From Lachnospiraceae bacterium (GTDB lineage Bacteria; Bacillota; Clostridia; Lachnospirales; Lachnospiraceae), in contig JAFXSQ010000023.1 in NCBI GenBank assembly GCA_017525525.1, positions 1 through 59,919 of the forward strand: 59,919 bases of DNA, in the 5' to 3' direction. The translations under genes and the position numbers were made by a program. The notes under the pieces were generated by a model that saw nothing but the letters and a program-made list of their open reading frames with translations, ran no database searches and had not been told where the DNA came from. How positions within the stretch are numbered: position 1 is the stretch's first letter; each line of letters begins with the position of its first letter. Of this stretch, positions 43,529 through 52,748 are shown piece by piece.

Positions 43529-46093
43529 ATGAGACATTACATTTATAATAAGAGAAGCTTTAAAAAGGCAGGTACAGGCGCTCTTGCATGCGCGGTAGCG
43601 CTTACAGCCTGCGGACTCGGCAGCATGGGTAGCGCTCAGGATGTGGCAAGGACCAACTACCTTGATGATGAAGAAGTGAAGACAGAGGATGTCGCAAAGA
43701 AGGACGGCAGTGAGGATAAGCTTGACACTGAGGAGCTTGTGAAGAAGTTTACCGACAGTGTGTCCATAAGCGAGAAGGATGTATTCAAGGATGAGACGGT
43801 ATACGCCTTCACCGATCCAAACGGCAACATCAACAATATCCTTGTAAATGAAGTTTTGAGGAACCCGGATAAGAAGGCTACGCTTGAGGATGAGACAGAC
43901 TTAAGCGGTATCGTGAACTTAAAGGGCGACGAGACATTTTCACAGGAGGGAAGCAAGGTTACCTGGAATGCGAACGGCAACGACATCTACTATCAGGGCA
44001 CGACGGACAAGTCACTTCCTGTGACCATGAAGGCAACCTACTACTTAAACGGCAGTGAGGTTAAGCCTGCGGAGCTTGCGGGCGCTTCGGGCAGGGTTAA
44101 GATAAGATTTGATTACACGAATAACGCTACGGTTACCAAGAAGGTTGCCGGTAAGGAAGAGGAGATGCATGTACCGTTCTTAGCTCTTACCGGAATGATC
44201 TTAAACAGTGATTTTTCAAACATCACTGTTACGAACGGCAAGGTGACCACAGAGGGCAACAGCAACATAGTTGTGGGATACGCTCTTCCCGGACTTACAG
44301 AGAGCCTTGACATAGACAAGGACGATACTTTAGGAGGTCTTACACTTCCGGATTACTTTGAGATAGAGGCCGATGTGAACAACTTCTCCATGGATATGAC
44401 CATGACGGTTCTGGTGGATGCTTCGGCATTCCAGATAGACGGAGAGCTTGACACCTCAGAGCTTGACGATTTGGTAAATAAGCTCGACGATGCAGGAAAG
44501 CAGCTTGAAGACGGATCAAAGCAGCTTGCGGACGGAGCGAAGCAGCTTGACAGCGGAACAGGCGAGCTTTCGACAGGCGCTTCAAAGGTGGCAGGCGGAG
44601 CCGATCAGCTTGCAGGCGGACTGGGAAGTCTGACTAACGGGGCTGACCAGCTTGCAGGCGGACTTTCACAGCTTGAGCAAAGCTCGGGAGTTTTGTCTAA
44701 CGGAGTAGGCACCTTGAACAGCAGCGCAGCAGCGCTCAGTAACGGCATAGATACACTTGATGCGGCGCTTAACGCTCCGATGAGTGAGGATACAAAGAAT
44801 GCAACCTACGCTTTGGCTTACGGTCAGGCAAAGGAAACGGCTGAGAAGGCAGCGACGGATCAGGCGGCAGCAGCCGATTATTCGGGAGTGGGAGCTAAGG
44901 CTTCCACAGCGCTTAAGGAGGGCGGTCAGCTTGACGCTATCGCAGAGCAGGCCAAGGCCGGAGCAGAGGAAGGAGTTAAGGGTAAGAGCGAGGAGATAGC
45001 AGCGACGGCTGCAGCTTCTGCAGAGCAGCTCTTTAAGGCAAATTACTATGATGCGGTAAAGGCACAGGCTTTAGAAAAGTTTGGAGCTAACTTCACCGCG
45101 GACAATGTATATCAGCTTCTTGCGGCAAATGATGACTTAAAGCTTGCAATAGCAGGCGCTGTAAAGGCACAGTACCTTCAGGGTGCATTGTCACAGGTTG
45201 CACCGAATGCGGCAGCCATGACCGGTGATCAGGTTATCGCAGCTGTATCGGGCGCGGTTCCGGATGATGGCACGATAGCAGCAATAGTAGATCAGCAGCT
45301 TCAGGGAATGGCAGCCAAGATGGCAGGCGGCCTTTCAGGATACGGCGATGCATTTGCAACGGGCGTTGCGGACGCATGTCTTGATACGGCAAAGAGTACT
45401 GCAGCTTCGGTAGCACCGACGGTTGCGGTTCAGACTGCAGGTGAGGTTGCGGGACAGGTATCACAGCAGACAGCTGTTTCCGTAGCTGAGCAGCTTGCTC
45501 CTCAGGTAGCCAAGGAGGCAGCTGTAACAGCAGCAGGTCAGGCGGCAGGTGAGGCTGCGGGTCAGGCAGCAGGCCAGGCAGCTATAGCAGGAGCAGAGGG
45601 AGCTAAGAGCCAGATTGCGACACAGATAGAGGCAGTTCAGGCAAACGGTTACAGCCTTGTTACGGGTGCAAAGGCACTTGCAGGCGGAACTCAGACACTT
45701 AACGACAGCGTGCCGGCACTTATAGACGGAGTATCCAAGCTTTCAAACGGAGCGGGACAGTTGAAGAACGGAGCTTACCAGCTCTCGGACGGAGCAGGCC
45801 AGCTTAAGTCCGGAGCAAATCAGCTTGCTGCAGGAGCTTCAAAGCTTGCGGACGGAACCAAGCAGCTCTCCACAGGTGCGGATCAGCTTCATGACGGTAT
45901 AGTAGAGTTCAATAAGCAGGCTATTGGAAAGCTTGTAGATGCTTATAACGGCGACTTAAAGGAGCTTTACGGACGTATCTGCGCACTTGCAGAGGCAGGT
46001 ACGGAGTACGATACATTTACGGCGCTTCCGGAAGGCGAAAGCGGCATGACAAAGTTCATAATAAAAACGGAGGGTATCTCCGTTTCTGAATAA
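43529..46093 (+). CDS. Heptad-repeat lipoprotein (YhgE-like), MmpL partner
   Basis: An 854-aa secreted lipoprotein from ATG 43529 (AGGAGG upstream). The signal ends in the lipobox ALTAC. After an extracellular beta domain (about 60-290) come two blocks of LxxGaxxLxxG heptads (about 310-420 and 700-790, like QLADGAKQLDSG), the pattern of YhgE/Pip-type proteins. Between them is a very Ala-rich helical insert (about 430-690). Similar heptad proteins accompany MmpL/RND exporters in Firmicutes and Actinobacteria, perhaps as an extracytoplasmic conduit. Only 35 bases separate it from the MmpL gene. Confidence 0.85.
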   Translation: MRHYIYNKRSFKKAGTGALACAVALTACGLGSMGSAQDVARTNYLDDEEVKTEDVAKKDGSEDKLDTEELVKKFTDSVSISEKDVFKDETVYAFTDPNGNINNILVNEVLRNPDKKATLEDETDLSGIVNLKGDETFSQEGSKVTWNANGNDIYYQGTTDKSLPVTMKATYYLNGSEVKPAELAGASGRVKIRFDYTNNATVTKKVAGKEEEMHVPFLALTGMILNSDFSNITVTNGKVTTEGNSNIVVGYALPGLTESLDIDKDDTLGGLTLPDYFEIEADVNNFSMDMTMTVLVDASAFQIDGELDTSELDDLVNKLDDAGKQLEDGSKQLADGAKQLDSGTGELSTGASKVAGGADQLAGGLGSLTNGADQLAGGLSQLEQSSGVLSNGVGTLNSSAAALSNGIDTLDAALNAPMSEDTKNATYALAYGQAKETAEKAATDQAAAADYSGVGAKASTALKEGGQLDAIAEQAKAGAEEGVKGKSEEIAATAAASAEQLFKANYYDAVKAQALEKFGANFTADNVYQLLAANDDLKLAIAGAVKAQYLQGALSQVAPNAAAMTGDQVIAAVSGAVPDDGTIAAIVDQQLQGMAAKMAGGLSGYGDAFATGVADACLDTAKSTAASVAPTVAVQTAGEVAGQVSQQTAVSVAEQLAPQVAKEAAVTAAGQAAGEAAGQAAGQAAIAGAEGAKSQIATQIEAVQANGYSLVTGAKALAGGTQTLNDSVPALIDGVSKLSNGAGQLKNGAYQLSDGAGQLKSGANQLAAGASKLADGTKQLSTGADQLHDGIVEFNKQAIGKLVDAYNGDLKELYGRICALAEAGTEYDTFTALPEGESGMTKFIIKTEGISVSE

Positions 46094-46122
46094 GCCTATC
46101 ACTTTTTCCTATATAATCCTTA

Positions 46123-46156
46123 GGGCGCCTGCGAGTAATCACAGGCGCCCGCTTTT
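46123..46156 (+). terminator. Intrinsic terminator of the MmpL operon
   Basis: The perfect stem GGGCGCCTG / CAGGCGCCC is followed by GCTTTT. Confidence 0.92.
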
Positions 46157-46157
46157 G

Positions 46158-46354
46158 TATGCACACGCCCGCGTAAGGTAAAATGTCAGCTAAAGCTGAC
46201 CGGTGCCCCGCGCGACGAGCAGGGTGCGACTGCGTCTTCCCTACTCGATTTATTTATATGCGCAGGGGCACCGTAATGTAGATGTCAGCTAAAGCTGACC
46301 GGTGCCCCGCGCGGCGAGCAGGGTGCGACTACGTCTTCCCTACTCGATTTATTA
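46158..46354. repeat. Two tandem 99-bp hairpin repeats
   Basis: Copies begin TATGC at 46158 and 46257 (period 99). Both carry the hairpin GTCAGCT-aa-AGCTGAC, then GGTGCCCCGCGCG, GAGCAGGGTGCGACT and a shared end TACTCGATTTATT. The first 25 bases differ (CACACGCCCGCG against GCAGGGGCACCG), showing exchange of modules. The second copy runs into the stop codon of the minus-strand zinc-ribbon gene. Confidence 0.88.
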
Positions 46355-47380
46355 CAATACCAATATCAATAAAACCGTTACCAATGCAATGAACCCTGCG
46401 GATATCAAGGCGGCGGTTATGATGATTCTCTTTTTTTCTTCCGGGGTCAGCTCGTTGTTTACATGTCTTCTTTCCGGAACCTCCTCGGGTTCAGTTTTTG
46501 CTTCAGCCTTTTCTGTAGGTTTCGGAGCTTCTTTTTTCGCTGCCTGTACCTGCTTTGGCTTTGCCGGGGCTTCAGTCTTTTGTTTTGCAGGTTCTTGTTT
46601 AACAGGCTCCTGTTTTGCGGGCGCCGGCTTAGCAGCTTCCTGCTTTACGGGTTCCTGTTTTGCGGGCGCCGGTTTAGCAGCTTCCTGTTTTTTAGACTCC
46701 TGCTTTTCTGTCTCGGCTTTTGCGGACTCCTGTATTGAAGGTGTATACTCTTTTTTCTGTTCCTGCTTTGGCTTAGCGGCAAGGCACTCCTTGATTATGC
46801 TCTCTTTGGTGTATTTCTTGACAGTAGAGTATTCCTCGCCACAGTTGATGCATCTTTCTATGTCCTTGCCGTTAAGGTTTCCGCAGGCGCAGATCCAGCC
46901 CATGGCGTGAGATGAGGGATAGCAGATGAACATCTTATTTTTTTCCTTGAGGCACATGAGCTGCTCGTGCTCGGTGATGCCGTTTGTCATCTCTTCGCTG
47001 AAGTCGTCAAGGGCGTTGATGTTGTACTCCACCATTTTCTGCTCGGGTACATCCAGAATCCTGCTGTCCTCCTGATAGATAACTTGTATCTGCTGGACCT
47101 CGACCTTGCTTATTTCTGCGCTCGGGAGTTCGGCCTTAAGGCCCGAAGCCTTCTTGTTTGGAGCGATGAGAATATTGCTTATCATGACAGGAAAGCTTTG
47201 CTGTCTGTTGATAGTGACAGTTTTTCCGGCGTTGTTAATTCCTTTAAGGGTTAACTTGAGGGCTACTATAGTGCCTATTGCGGTGTTGTTAAAGGAAACC
47301 GAAAGCTTCCCGTCCTCAGCCGTACATTTTAAGTTGGATATAACCTTATGTATATTAACCTGTTTCTTCAGTGGCATCAT
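46352..47380 (-). CDS. Tail-anchored zinc-ribbon protein with KQEPAK repeats
   Basis: A 342-aa protein. An N-terminal beta domain (about 1-140) precedes a zinc ribbon of the CxC...CxxC kind (ICACGNLNGKDIERCINCG, about 165-185). A Lys/Glu/Pro/Ala-rich region of AKQEPVKQEAAKPAP-like repeats follows (about 215-300), then one C-terminal membrane segment. There is no signal peptide, so it is probably a cytoplasmic protein anchored by its tail. Function unknown. The repeat segment is in phase and likely to vary between strains. It is divergent from the EIIC gene. Confidence 0.75.
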   Translation of the reverse strand: MMPLKKQVNIHKVISNLKCTAEDGKLSVSFNNTAIGTIVALKLTLKGINNAGKTVTINRQQSFPVMISNILIAPNKKASGLKAELPSAEISKVEVQQIQVIYQEDSRILDVPEQKMVEYNINALDDFSEEMTNGITEHEQLMCLKEKNKMFICYPSSHAMGWICACGNLNGKDIERCINCGEEYSTVKKYTKESIIKECLAAKPKQEQKKEYTPSIQESAKAETEKQESKKQEAAKPAPAKQEPVKQEAAKPAPAKQEPVKQEPAKQKTEAPAKPKQVQAAKKEAPKPTEKAEAKTEPEEVPERRHVNNELTPEEKKRIIITAALISAGFIALVTVLLILVL

Positions 47381-47542
47381 AATCTAAAACTCACCTGCTT
47401 TCTTTAGTTGTTATACAAATCATACTCCGTGCTTAGGCTTTTTGTCAACCGACAGTAAAACTACTTGACTCTGTTCGGAGAAAGCGCAGAGGTGTGTAAA
47501 TATTTTCCTTCAAAACATATAAAAAAATGTGTCGTTTTTTTC

Positions 47543-47571
47543 TTGCAAGAAGAGTAGAATTGTAGTATTAT
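47543..47571 (+). promoter_or_regulatory. Sigma-A promoter of the EIIC gene
   Basis: TTGCAA (47543-47548), 17-base spacer, TATTAT (47566-47571). The divergent gap 47381-47614 shows no gene. Confidence 0.8.
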
Positions 47572-47614
47572 GTGTGGCTGAAAACAAATACATATATTAA
47601 GAGGAACATAAAAT

Positions 47615-48706
47615 ATGGGCAAAGTAAAAGATTATCTTAAGAAAAAAGATGTTGAGATTTCGCTGAAGCGGTACGGCATCGATGCTCTCGGAGCCATGGC
47701 GCAGGGACTTTTCTGCTCGCTGCTTATCGGAACGATTATCAATACCATCGGAACACAGTTCGGGATAGACTTTTTGACAAAGGCGGTTGCTACGGTCGGC
47801 GGCGTCGAGTACACAGTCGGCGGACTTGCCTCTGCCATGAGCGGTCCTGCGATGGCGGTTGCGATAGCATTTGCGTTGAAAGCTCCGAACCTGGTGCTTT
47901 TCTCGATGATCACGGTCGGATTTGCGTCTAACGCGTTAGGCGGCGCGGGCGGACCGCTTGCGGTACTCTTTGTGGCAATCATCGCTACCGAGTGCGGAAA
48001 GCTTGTCTCGAAAGCAACCAAGGTTGATATACTTGTCACGCCGCTGTTTACGATAGGTATAGGTATTTTCCTGTCATGGCTTATCGCGCCGGCTCTCGGC
48101 AAGGCGGCCATGTGGGTCGGTGATATAATCATGTGGGCTACGGATCTCCAGCCCTTCCTTATGGGAATTGTCGTATCGGTTGTGGTCGGTATGGCACTCA
48201 CACTCCCGATATCATCCGCCGCAATCTGCGCGGCCTTCGGCCTTGTGGGACTTGCAGGCGGTGCTGCTGTTGCGGGATGTTCGGCGCAGATGGTCGGTTT
48301 CGCTGTTATCTCCTTTAAGGAGAACGGATGGGGCGGTCTTGTGTCACAGGGTATCGGAACATCTATGCTTCAGATGGGCAACATAGTCAAGAACCCGAGA
48401 ATATGGATTGCACCGACTCTTGCTTCGGCAATCACGGGTCCTTTGGCAACCTGTGTGTTTAGGCTTCATATGAACGGCGCGCCGGTATCTTCGGGAATGG
48501 GTACCTGCGGTTTGGTCGGACAGATCGGAGTTTACACAGGCTGGGTAAATGATGTGGCTTCCGGCGCAAAGGATGCGATTACCGCATTTGACTGGGTTGG
48601 ATTGATACTGATATCCTTCGTGCTTCCGGCGTTGCTCTCGCTTATCTTCCATGTAGGAATTAAAGAGCTAGGCTGGGTAAAGGACGGCGACATGAAGCTT
48701 TCATAG
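47615..48706 (+). CDS. PfoR-like PTS EIIC-type membrane protein
   Basis: A 363-aa membrane protein with about nine hydrophobic segments, very rich in Gly/Ala. It matches the PTS_EIIC_2/PfoR type (AMSGPAMAVAIAFALKAPNLV, GLASAMSG). True EIIC proteins import and pass a sugar to EIIB; PfoR-type proteins stand alone and have been linked to regulation. No EIIA or EIIB gene is here. It has its own promoter and terminator. Confidence 0.85.
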   Translation: MGKVKDYLKKKDVEISLKRYGIDALGAMAQGLFCSLLIGTIINTIGTQFGIDFLTKAVATVGGVEYTVGGLASAMSGPAMAVAIAFALKAPNLVLFSMITVGFASNALGGAGGPLAVLFVAIIATECGKLVSKATKVDILVTPLFTIGIGIFLSWLIAPALGKAAMWVGDIIMWATDLQPFLMGIVVSVVVGMALTLPISSAAICAAFGLVGLAGGAAVAGCSAQMVGFAVISFKENGWGGLVSQGIGTSMLQMGNIVKNPRIWIAPTLASAITGPLATCVFRLHMNGAPVSSGMGTCGLVGQIGVYTGWVNDVASGAKDAITAFDWVGLILISFVLPALLSLIFHVGIKELGWVKDGDMKLS

Positions 48707-48724
48707 AACAAACAAAAATTATAT

Positions 48725-48768
48725 AACGCTTTCCCTGTTTGTTGTAGCAAAATGGGGAAAGCGTTTTG
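48725..48768 (+). terminator. Intrinsic terminator of the EIIC gene
   Basis: AACGCTTTCCC pairs with GGGGAAAGCGTT (one base offset) around a 18-base loop, followed by TTTTGC. Confidence 0.85.
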
Positions 48769-48800
48769 CATTATTATACATAAAAGGTAGTGTATAGTAG

Positions 48801-48953
48801 ATTATGAAAAAGATTCTTCGGGCTAAAGAGGAGGCGTTGACACGACATAGCTTTGCATAAGTTCGACTAGCGAAATCAAAGATTTCGAGTCTCACTTACG
48901 GTACCCCTTATGACGAAATGCGAGGGCTTGCGAAGCAACAGGAAGGATCTTAA
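48801..48953 (+). repeat. Class II composite repeat
   Basis: It opens with the GATTATGAAAAAGATTCTTC word also seen at 26990, carries the hairpin GACTaGCGAAATC-aaa-GATTTCGaGTC (48866-48892), then half of the TCATAAGG hairpin and the GCGAAGCAACAGGAAGGATC tail. It ends at the GGGAGG site of the first exporter gene. The gap holds no gene. Confidence 0.85.
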
Positions 48954-48968
48954 CGGGAGGTGTGATTA

Positions 48969-50732
48969 TTGCTCAGGATATTTAAGAATCTGAGAACAAA
49001 AGAATGGCTGATGGGCCTGGCCTGTCTTGTGCTTGTTGTACTGCAGGTGCACTTAGAACTTCTTCTTCCGGATTACATGAAGGAGATAACGGCCTTGGTT
49101 ACCACCGGTCAGAATGAGACAAATGATGTGCTTGCTGCGGGAGGCAAGATGCTTCTCTGTGCATTTGCAAGTTTGCTTACAGCCTTTTTGACATCGGTCT
49201 TTGCATCGAGGATAGCATCTAACTTTAGCGCATATACAAGAAAAAAGGTGTTTGATAAGGTGGAAAGCTTATCCATGGAGGAGATAGGCCATTTCTCGAC
49301 TGCGAGCCTTATCACCCGCTGCACCAATGATGTGACACAGGTTCAGACACTCATCGTCCTGGGATTGTCGGCCCTGCTCAGAGCCCCGATTATGGCGGGT
49401 ATGGCGATGGCGAAGATTGCCGACAAGAACTGGCAGTGGACCCTGGCTACGGGTATTGCGGTGTTCGCGCTTCTTTTCGTTGTCACGGTTTCCGTTGCGA
49501 TAACCCTTCCTAAGTTCAGGATACTGCAGACGATCACCGATGATTTGAACAGAGTTACCCGCGAGAATTTAAGCGGTATAAATGTGGTAAGAGCGTATAA
49601 TGCCGAGAGCTATCAGGAGGAAAAGTTCGACAAGGTAAATGATGCTCTTACCAATACTCATCTTTTTACATCAATAACAATGTCTGTTATGATCCCGTTC
49701 ATAGGGCTTGTGATGAACGGCCTTTCGCTTGCAATATACTGGATTGGTGCGATTATCATTAACGACGCAAAGCTTCCGACGGATAAGTTCAATCTCTTTT
49801 CGGACATGATAGTATTTTCGTCTTATGCCATGCAGGTTGTAATGAGCTTTATGCTGCTGGTTGTAATCTTCATTATCTTGCCGAGAGCAAGCGTGTCTGC
49901 AAAGAGAATACTCGAGGTGCTTGACACAAAGCAGAGCATCTTGGACGGCGACAAGACCGAAGGTGTAAGCGGGAGCGAGGGAGTTGTTGAGTTTAAAAAT
50001 GTATTCTTCAAGTACCCGGATGCTGAGGATTACGCTCTGACTAATATAAGCTTTAAGGCAAACAAGGGCGAAACGGTTGCCTTTATCGGTTCCACCGGCT
50101 GCGGCAAGAGTACGGTGGTCAACCTCATACCGAGGTTCTATGACGTGAACGAGGGCGAGGTCCTTGTGGACGGCGTAAATGTAAAGTCCTTCACGCAGGA
50201 AGCGTTAAGGAACAGAATAGGCTATGTGTCACAGAGGGCAATCCTTTTTTCGGGAAATGTTATCGATAACATCGCGTATGGCGATAATGGTGTGAATAAA
50301 GCCGGCGAGGCAGAGGTCGTAAAGGCACTTACCACAGCGCAGGCTATGGACTTTGTGGACAAGCCTGAGGTAGGGCTTAAGGGAACTGTGTCGCAGGGTG
50401 GCAATAACTTCTCCGGAGGACAGAAGCAAAGGCTTTCAATCGCGAGGGCAATCGCAAGGAAGCCGGAGGTGCTGATATTCGACGATTCATTTTCGGCGCT
50501 TGATTACAAAACCGACAGGGCGCTGAGAAATGCATTGAAAACCGAGTGCGCTTCGGTTACAAAGCTGATAGTTGCGCAGAGGATAGGAACCATAAGGGAT
50601 GCGGACAGGATAATCGTGTTGGAGGACGGAGAGATAGTAGGCAATGGCAAGCACGGTGAGCTTTTGAAGAACTGTGAGGTGTACAGACAGATTGCTCTGT
50701 CACAGCTTTCTAAGGAGGAACTCGATGGCTAA
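48969..50732 (+). CDS. ABC exporter half-transporter, degenerate site subunit
   Basis: A 587-aa protein: six membrane segments in the first 310 residues, then an ATPase domain with Walker A GSTGCGKST (374-382), signature FSGGQKQRLSI and Walker B VLIFDDSFSALD. The residue after the Walker B Asp is Asp, not the catalytic Glu, the mark of the non-consensus subunit of a heterodimeric exporter. The start is TTG at 48969, eight bases after GGGAGG; no ATG is near. Its end overlaps the second subunit's start by eight bases. Confidence 0.92.
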   Translation: MLRIFKNLRTKEWLMGLACLVLVVLQVHLELLLPDYMKEITALVTTGQNETNDVLAAGGKMLLCAFASLLTAFLTSVFASRIASNFSAYTRKKVFDKVESLSMEEIGHFSTASLITRCTNDVTQVQTLIVLGLSALLRAPIMAGMAMAKIADKNWQWTLATGIAVFALLFVVTVSVAITLPKFRILQTITDDLNRVTRENLSGINVVRAYNAESYQEEKFDKVNDALTNTHLFTSITMSVMIPFIGLVMNGLSLAIYWIGAIIINDAKLPTDKFNLFSDMIVFSSYAMQVVMSFMLLVVIFIILPRASVSAKRILEVLDTKQSILDGDKTEGVSGSEGVVEFKNVFFKYPDAEDYALTNISFKANKGETVAFIGSTGCGKSTVVNLIPRFYDVNEGEVLVDGVNVKSFTQEALRNRIGYVSQRAILFSGNVIDNIAYGDNGVNKAGEAEVVKALTTAQAMDFVDKPEVGLKGTVSQGGNNFSGGQKQRLSIARAIARKPEVLIFDDSFSALDYKTDRALRNALKTECASVTKLIVAQRIGTIRDADRIIVLEDGEIVGNGKHGELLKNCEVYRQIALSQLSKEELDG

Positions 50733-52566
50733 AGAAGAATACGAATTCGGACAAGCGAAGACAGGACCTAGGAGGCATCATGGACCCATGGCCAGAGGCC
50801 CCGTTGAGAAAGCCGGTGACTTTAAAGGAACCTGGAAGAAGCTCCTTGAGTTCAATAAGAAGTATGTTCCGGCTATTATAATAGCGATTATCGCTGCAGG
50901 CTTCGGAACGGTGCTGACCATAATCGGTCCGGATAAGTTAAAGGAGCTTACGAATGTTATAACCGAAGGCATCATGACCGGGATAGATATGGATAAGGTA
51001 AAGACGATAGGATTTACACTTGCGGCCTTTTATGCCGGCAGTATGGTGCTTACCTTGATTCAGCACATGATAATGGCTATAGTTACACAAAGGGTATCGC
51101 AGGGGCTTAGATACGAAATTTCAAGAAAGATAAACAGATTGCCGATGAGTTACTTCGGAAGGACACAGACAGGAGATATCCTTTCGAGAGTGACTAATGA
51201 TGTAGACACAATAGGACAGTCCTTCAATCAGAGTATAGGAAACCTTGTTTCCTCTGTTACTCTGTTCATCGGCTCGCTGATCATGATGGCCAAGACCAAC
51301 GTAATTCTTACTCTTACCGCAATCGGAGCGACGATTATCGGTTTTATCCTCATGTTTATGATCATGGGGAAGTCTCAGAAGTACTTCGCGAGGCAGCAGC
51401 TTCACCTGGGAGAAATCAACGGTCATGTGGAGGAGATGTTTGCGGGACATACCGTAGTCAAGGCTTACAACGGTGAGAAGGAGGCGGTATCCGCATTTGA
51501 TACCATGAACGAGAACTTGAGAGACAGTGCTTTCAAGGCTCAATGTCTTGCGGGCCTGATGCCGCCGATTATGGGCTTTATCGGTAACTTCGGTTATGTA
51601 GCCGTCTGCGTTGCAGGCTCGGTGCTTACCATGAAGGGCAAGGCGGACTTCGGTGTTATAGTTGCGTTCATGCTCTATATAAGGTACTTTACCCAGCCGC
51701 TCAACCAGCTTGCGCAGGTGGCTCAGTCACTTCAGTCGGCTGCGGCCGCGGGTGAAAGGGTATTTGTATTCCTTGAGGCACAGGAGATGGAGGACGAAAG
51801 CGGTAAAAAGCAGGTAACCGACAAGGGTGCCGGAGAGGTAGTGTTCTCACATGTCAAATTCGGTTATCCCGGAACAGATAAGGAGATAATACACGATTTC
51901 TCTGCAGTGGCAAAACCGGGACAGAAGGTTGCCATAGTCGGTCCTACGGGCGCGGGCAAGACCACTTTAGTGAACCTGCTTATGCGGTTTTATGAGATCG
52001 ACGGCGGTGAGATAACGATAGACGGCGTATCCACTAAGGAGTATACAAGAGAGCAGCTGCATGACAGGTTCTGTATGGTGCTTCAGGACACCTGGCTTTT
52101 TGAGGGGACGGTAAGGGATAACCTCGCGTACTCCAGCGAGGGAGTGACGGATGCCGACCTTGACAGGGTGTGCAAGGCCGTAGGCTTAAGAAAGTTCATT
52201 AATACCCTGCCGAATGGCTATGACACGATATTAAACGATAATGTAAATCTGTCACAGGGACAGAGGCAGCAGCTTACGATAGCAAGGGCCATGCTTTCCG
52301 ACAGATCCATGCTTATTCTCGATGAGGCTACAAGCTCGGTTGATACAAGAACAGAGTTGAAGATACAGAAGGCTATGGATGAGCTGACCAGCAACCGCAC
52401 AAGCTTTGTCATAGCGCACAGGCTGTCCACTATCAAAAATTCAGACCTGATACTTGTCTTAAAGGACGGAGATGTGATAGAGAGCGGCAACCATGAGGAG
52501 TTGTTGGCGAAAAACGGCTTCTACGCGGATTTATACATGAGTCAGTTTGAGGAGGAGCGCAAATGA
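50725..52566 (+). CDS. ABC exporter half-transporter, catalytic subunit
   Basis: A 613-aa partner of the preceding gene. A basic N-terminal tail (GPRRHHGPMARGP) precedes six membrane segments. The ATPase domain has Walker A GPTGAGKTT (406-414), signature LSQGQRQQLTI and Walker B LILDEATSSVD with the catalytic Glu. Together they form a TM287/288-type heterodimer with one active site, exporting drugs, lipids or peptides. ATG 50725 has AAGGAGG upstream. The last codons (EERK and stop) lie within a class I repeat. Confidence 0.92.
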   Translation: MAKEEYEFGQAKTGPRRHHGPMARGPVEKAGDFKGTWKKLLEFNKKYVPAIIIAIIAAGFGTVLTIIGPDKLKELTNVITEGIMTGIDMDKVKTIGFTLAAFYAGSMVLTLIQHMIMAIVTQRVSQGLRYEISRKINRLPMSYFGRTQTGDILSRVTNDVDTIGQSFNQSIGNLVSSVTLFIGSLIMMAKTNVILTLTAIGATIIGFILMFMIMGKSQKYFARQQLHLGEINGHVEEMFAGHTVVKAYNGEKEAVSAFDTMNENLRDSAFKAQCLAGLMPPIMGFIGNFGYVAVCVAGSVLTMKGKADFGVIVAFMLYIRYFTQPLNQLAQVAQSLQSAAAAGERVFVFLEAQEMEDESGKKQVTDKGAGEVVFSHVKFGYPGTDKEIIHDFSAVAKPGQKVAIVGPTGAGKTTLVNLLMRFYEIDGGEITIDGVSTKEYTREQLHDRFCMVLQDTWLFEGTVRDNLAYSSEGVTDADLDRVCKAVGLRKFINTLPNGYDTILNDNVNLSQGQRQQLTIARAMLSDRSMLILDEATSSVDTRTELKIQKAMDELTSNRTSFVIAHRLSTIKNSDLILVLKDGDVIESGNHEELLAKNGFYADLYMSQFEEERK

Positions 52567-52634
52567 CGAAGTCATTTTTGCATGCGCTCCGACGAGTGGG
52601 CAGGATTCGCTTGCGAATCGTGCCGATACAATGA
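52554..52634 (+). repeat. Class I hairpin element overlapping the exporter gene end
   Basis: GGAGCGCA (52554-52561) pairs with TGCGCTCC (52583-52590) around AATGAC-gaa-GTCATT. A second hairpin, GGCAGGATTCGC / GCGAATCGTGCC, follows (52599-52624). Stems differ in sequence from the copies at 8538 but keep pairing. The exporter stop codon TGA (52564-52566) is inside the first hairpin. Confidence 0.85.
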
Positions 52635-52670
52635 GGCAGCTTAGAAAACGGAACCTGAACAAACGAAGTC

Positions 52671-52699
52671 TTGCGAATAGACCTCTTTTGGTGTATTAT
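52671..52699 (+). promoter_or_regulatory. Sigma-A promoter of the DUF308-Fur-xth group
   Basis: TTGCGA (52671-52676), 17-base spacer, TATTAT (52694-52699). Confidence 0.75.
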
Positions 52700-52748
52700 C
52701 AAAAAGGTTTTTCAGAGAATTGCATTATAATGAAACGGAGGGATCAAA

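Noticed and set aside
46302-46910. 202-aa plus-strand ORF, Cys/Phe/Ser-rich
   Set aside because: It is the antisense reading of the Lys/Glu/Pro repeat region of the minus-strand zinc-ribbon protein.
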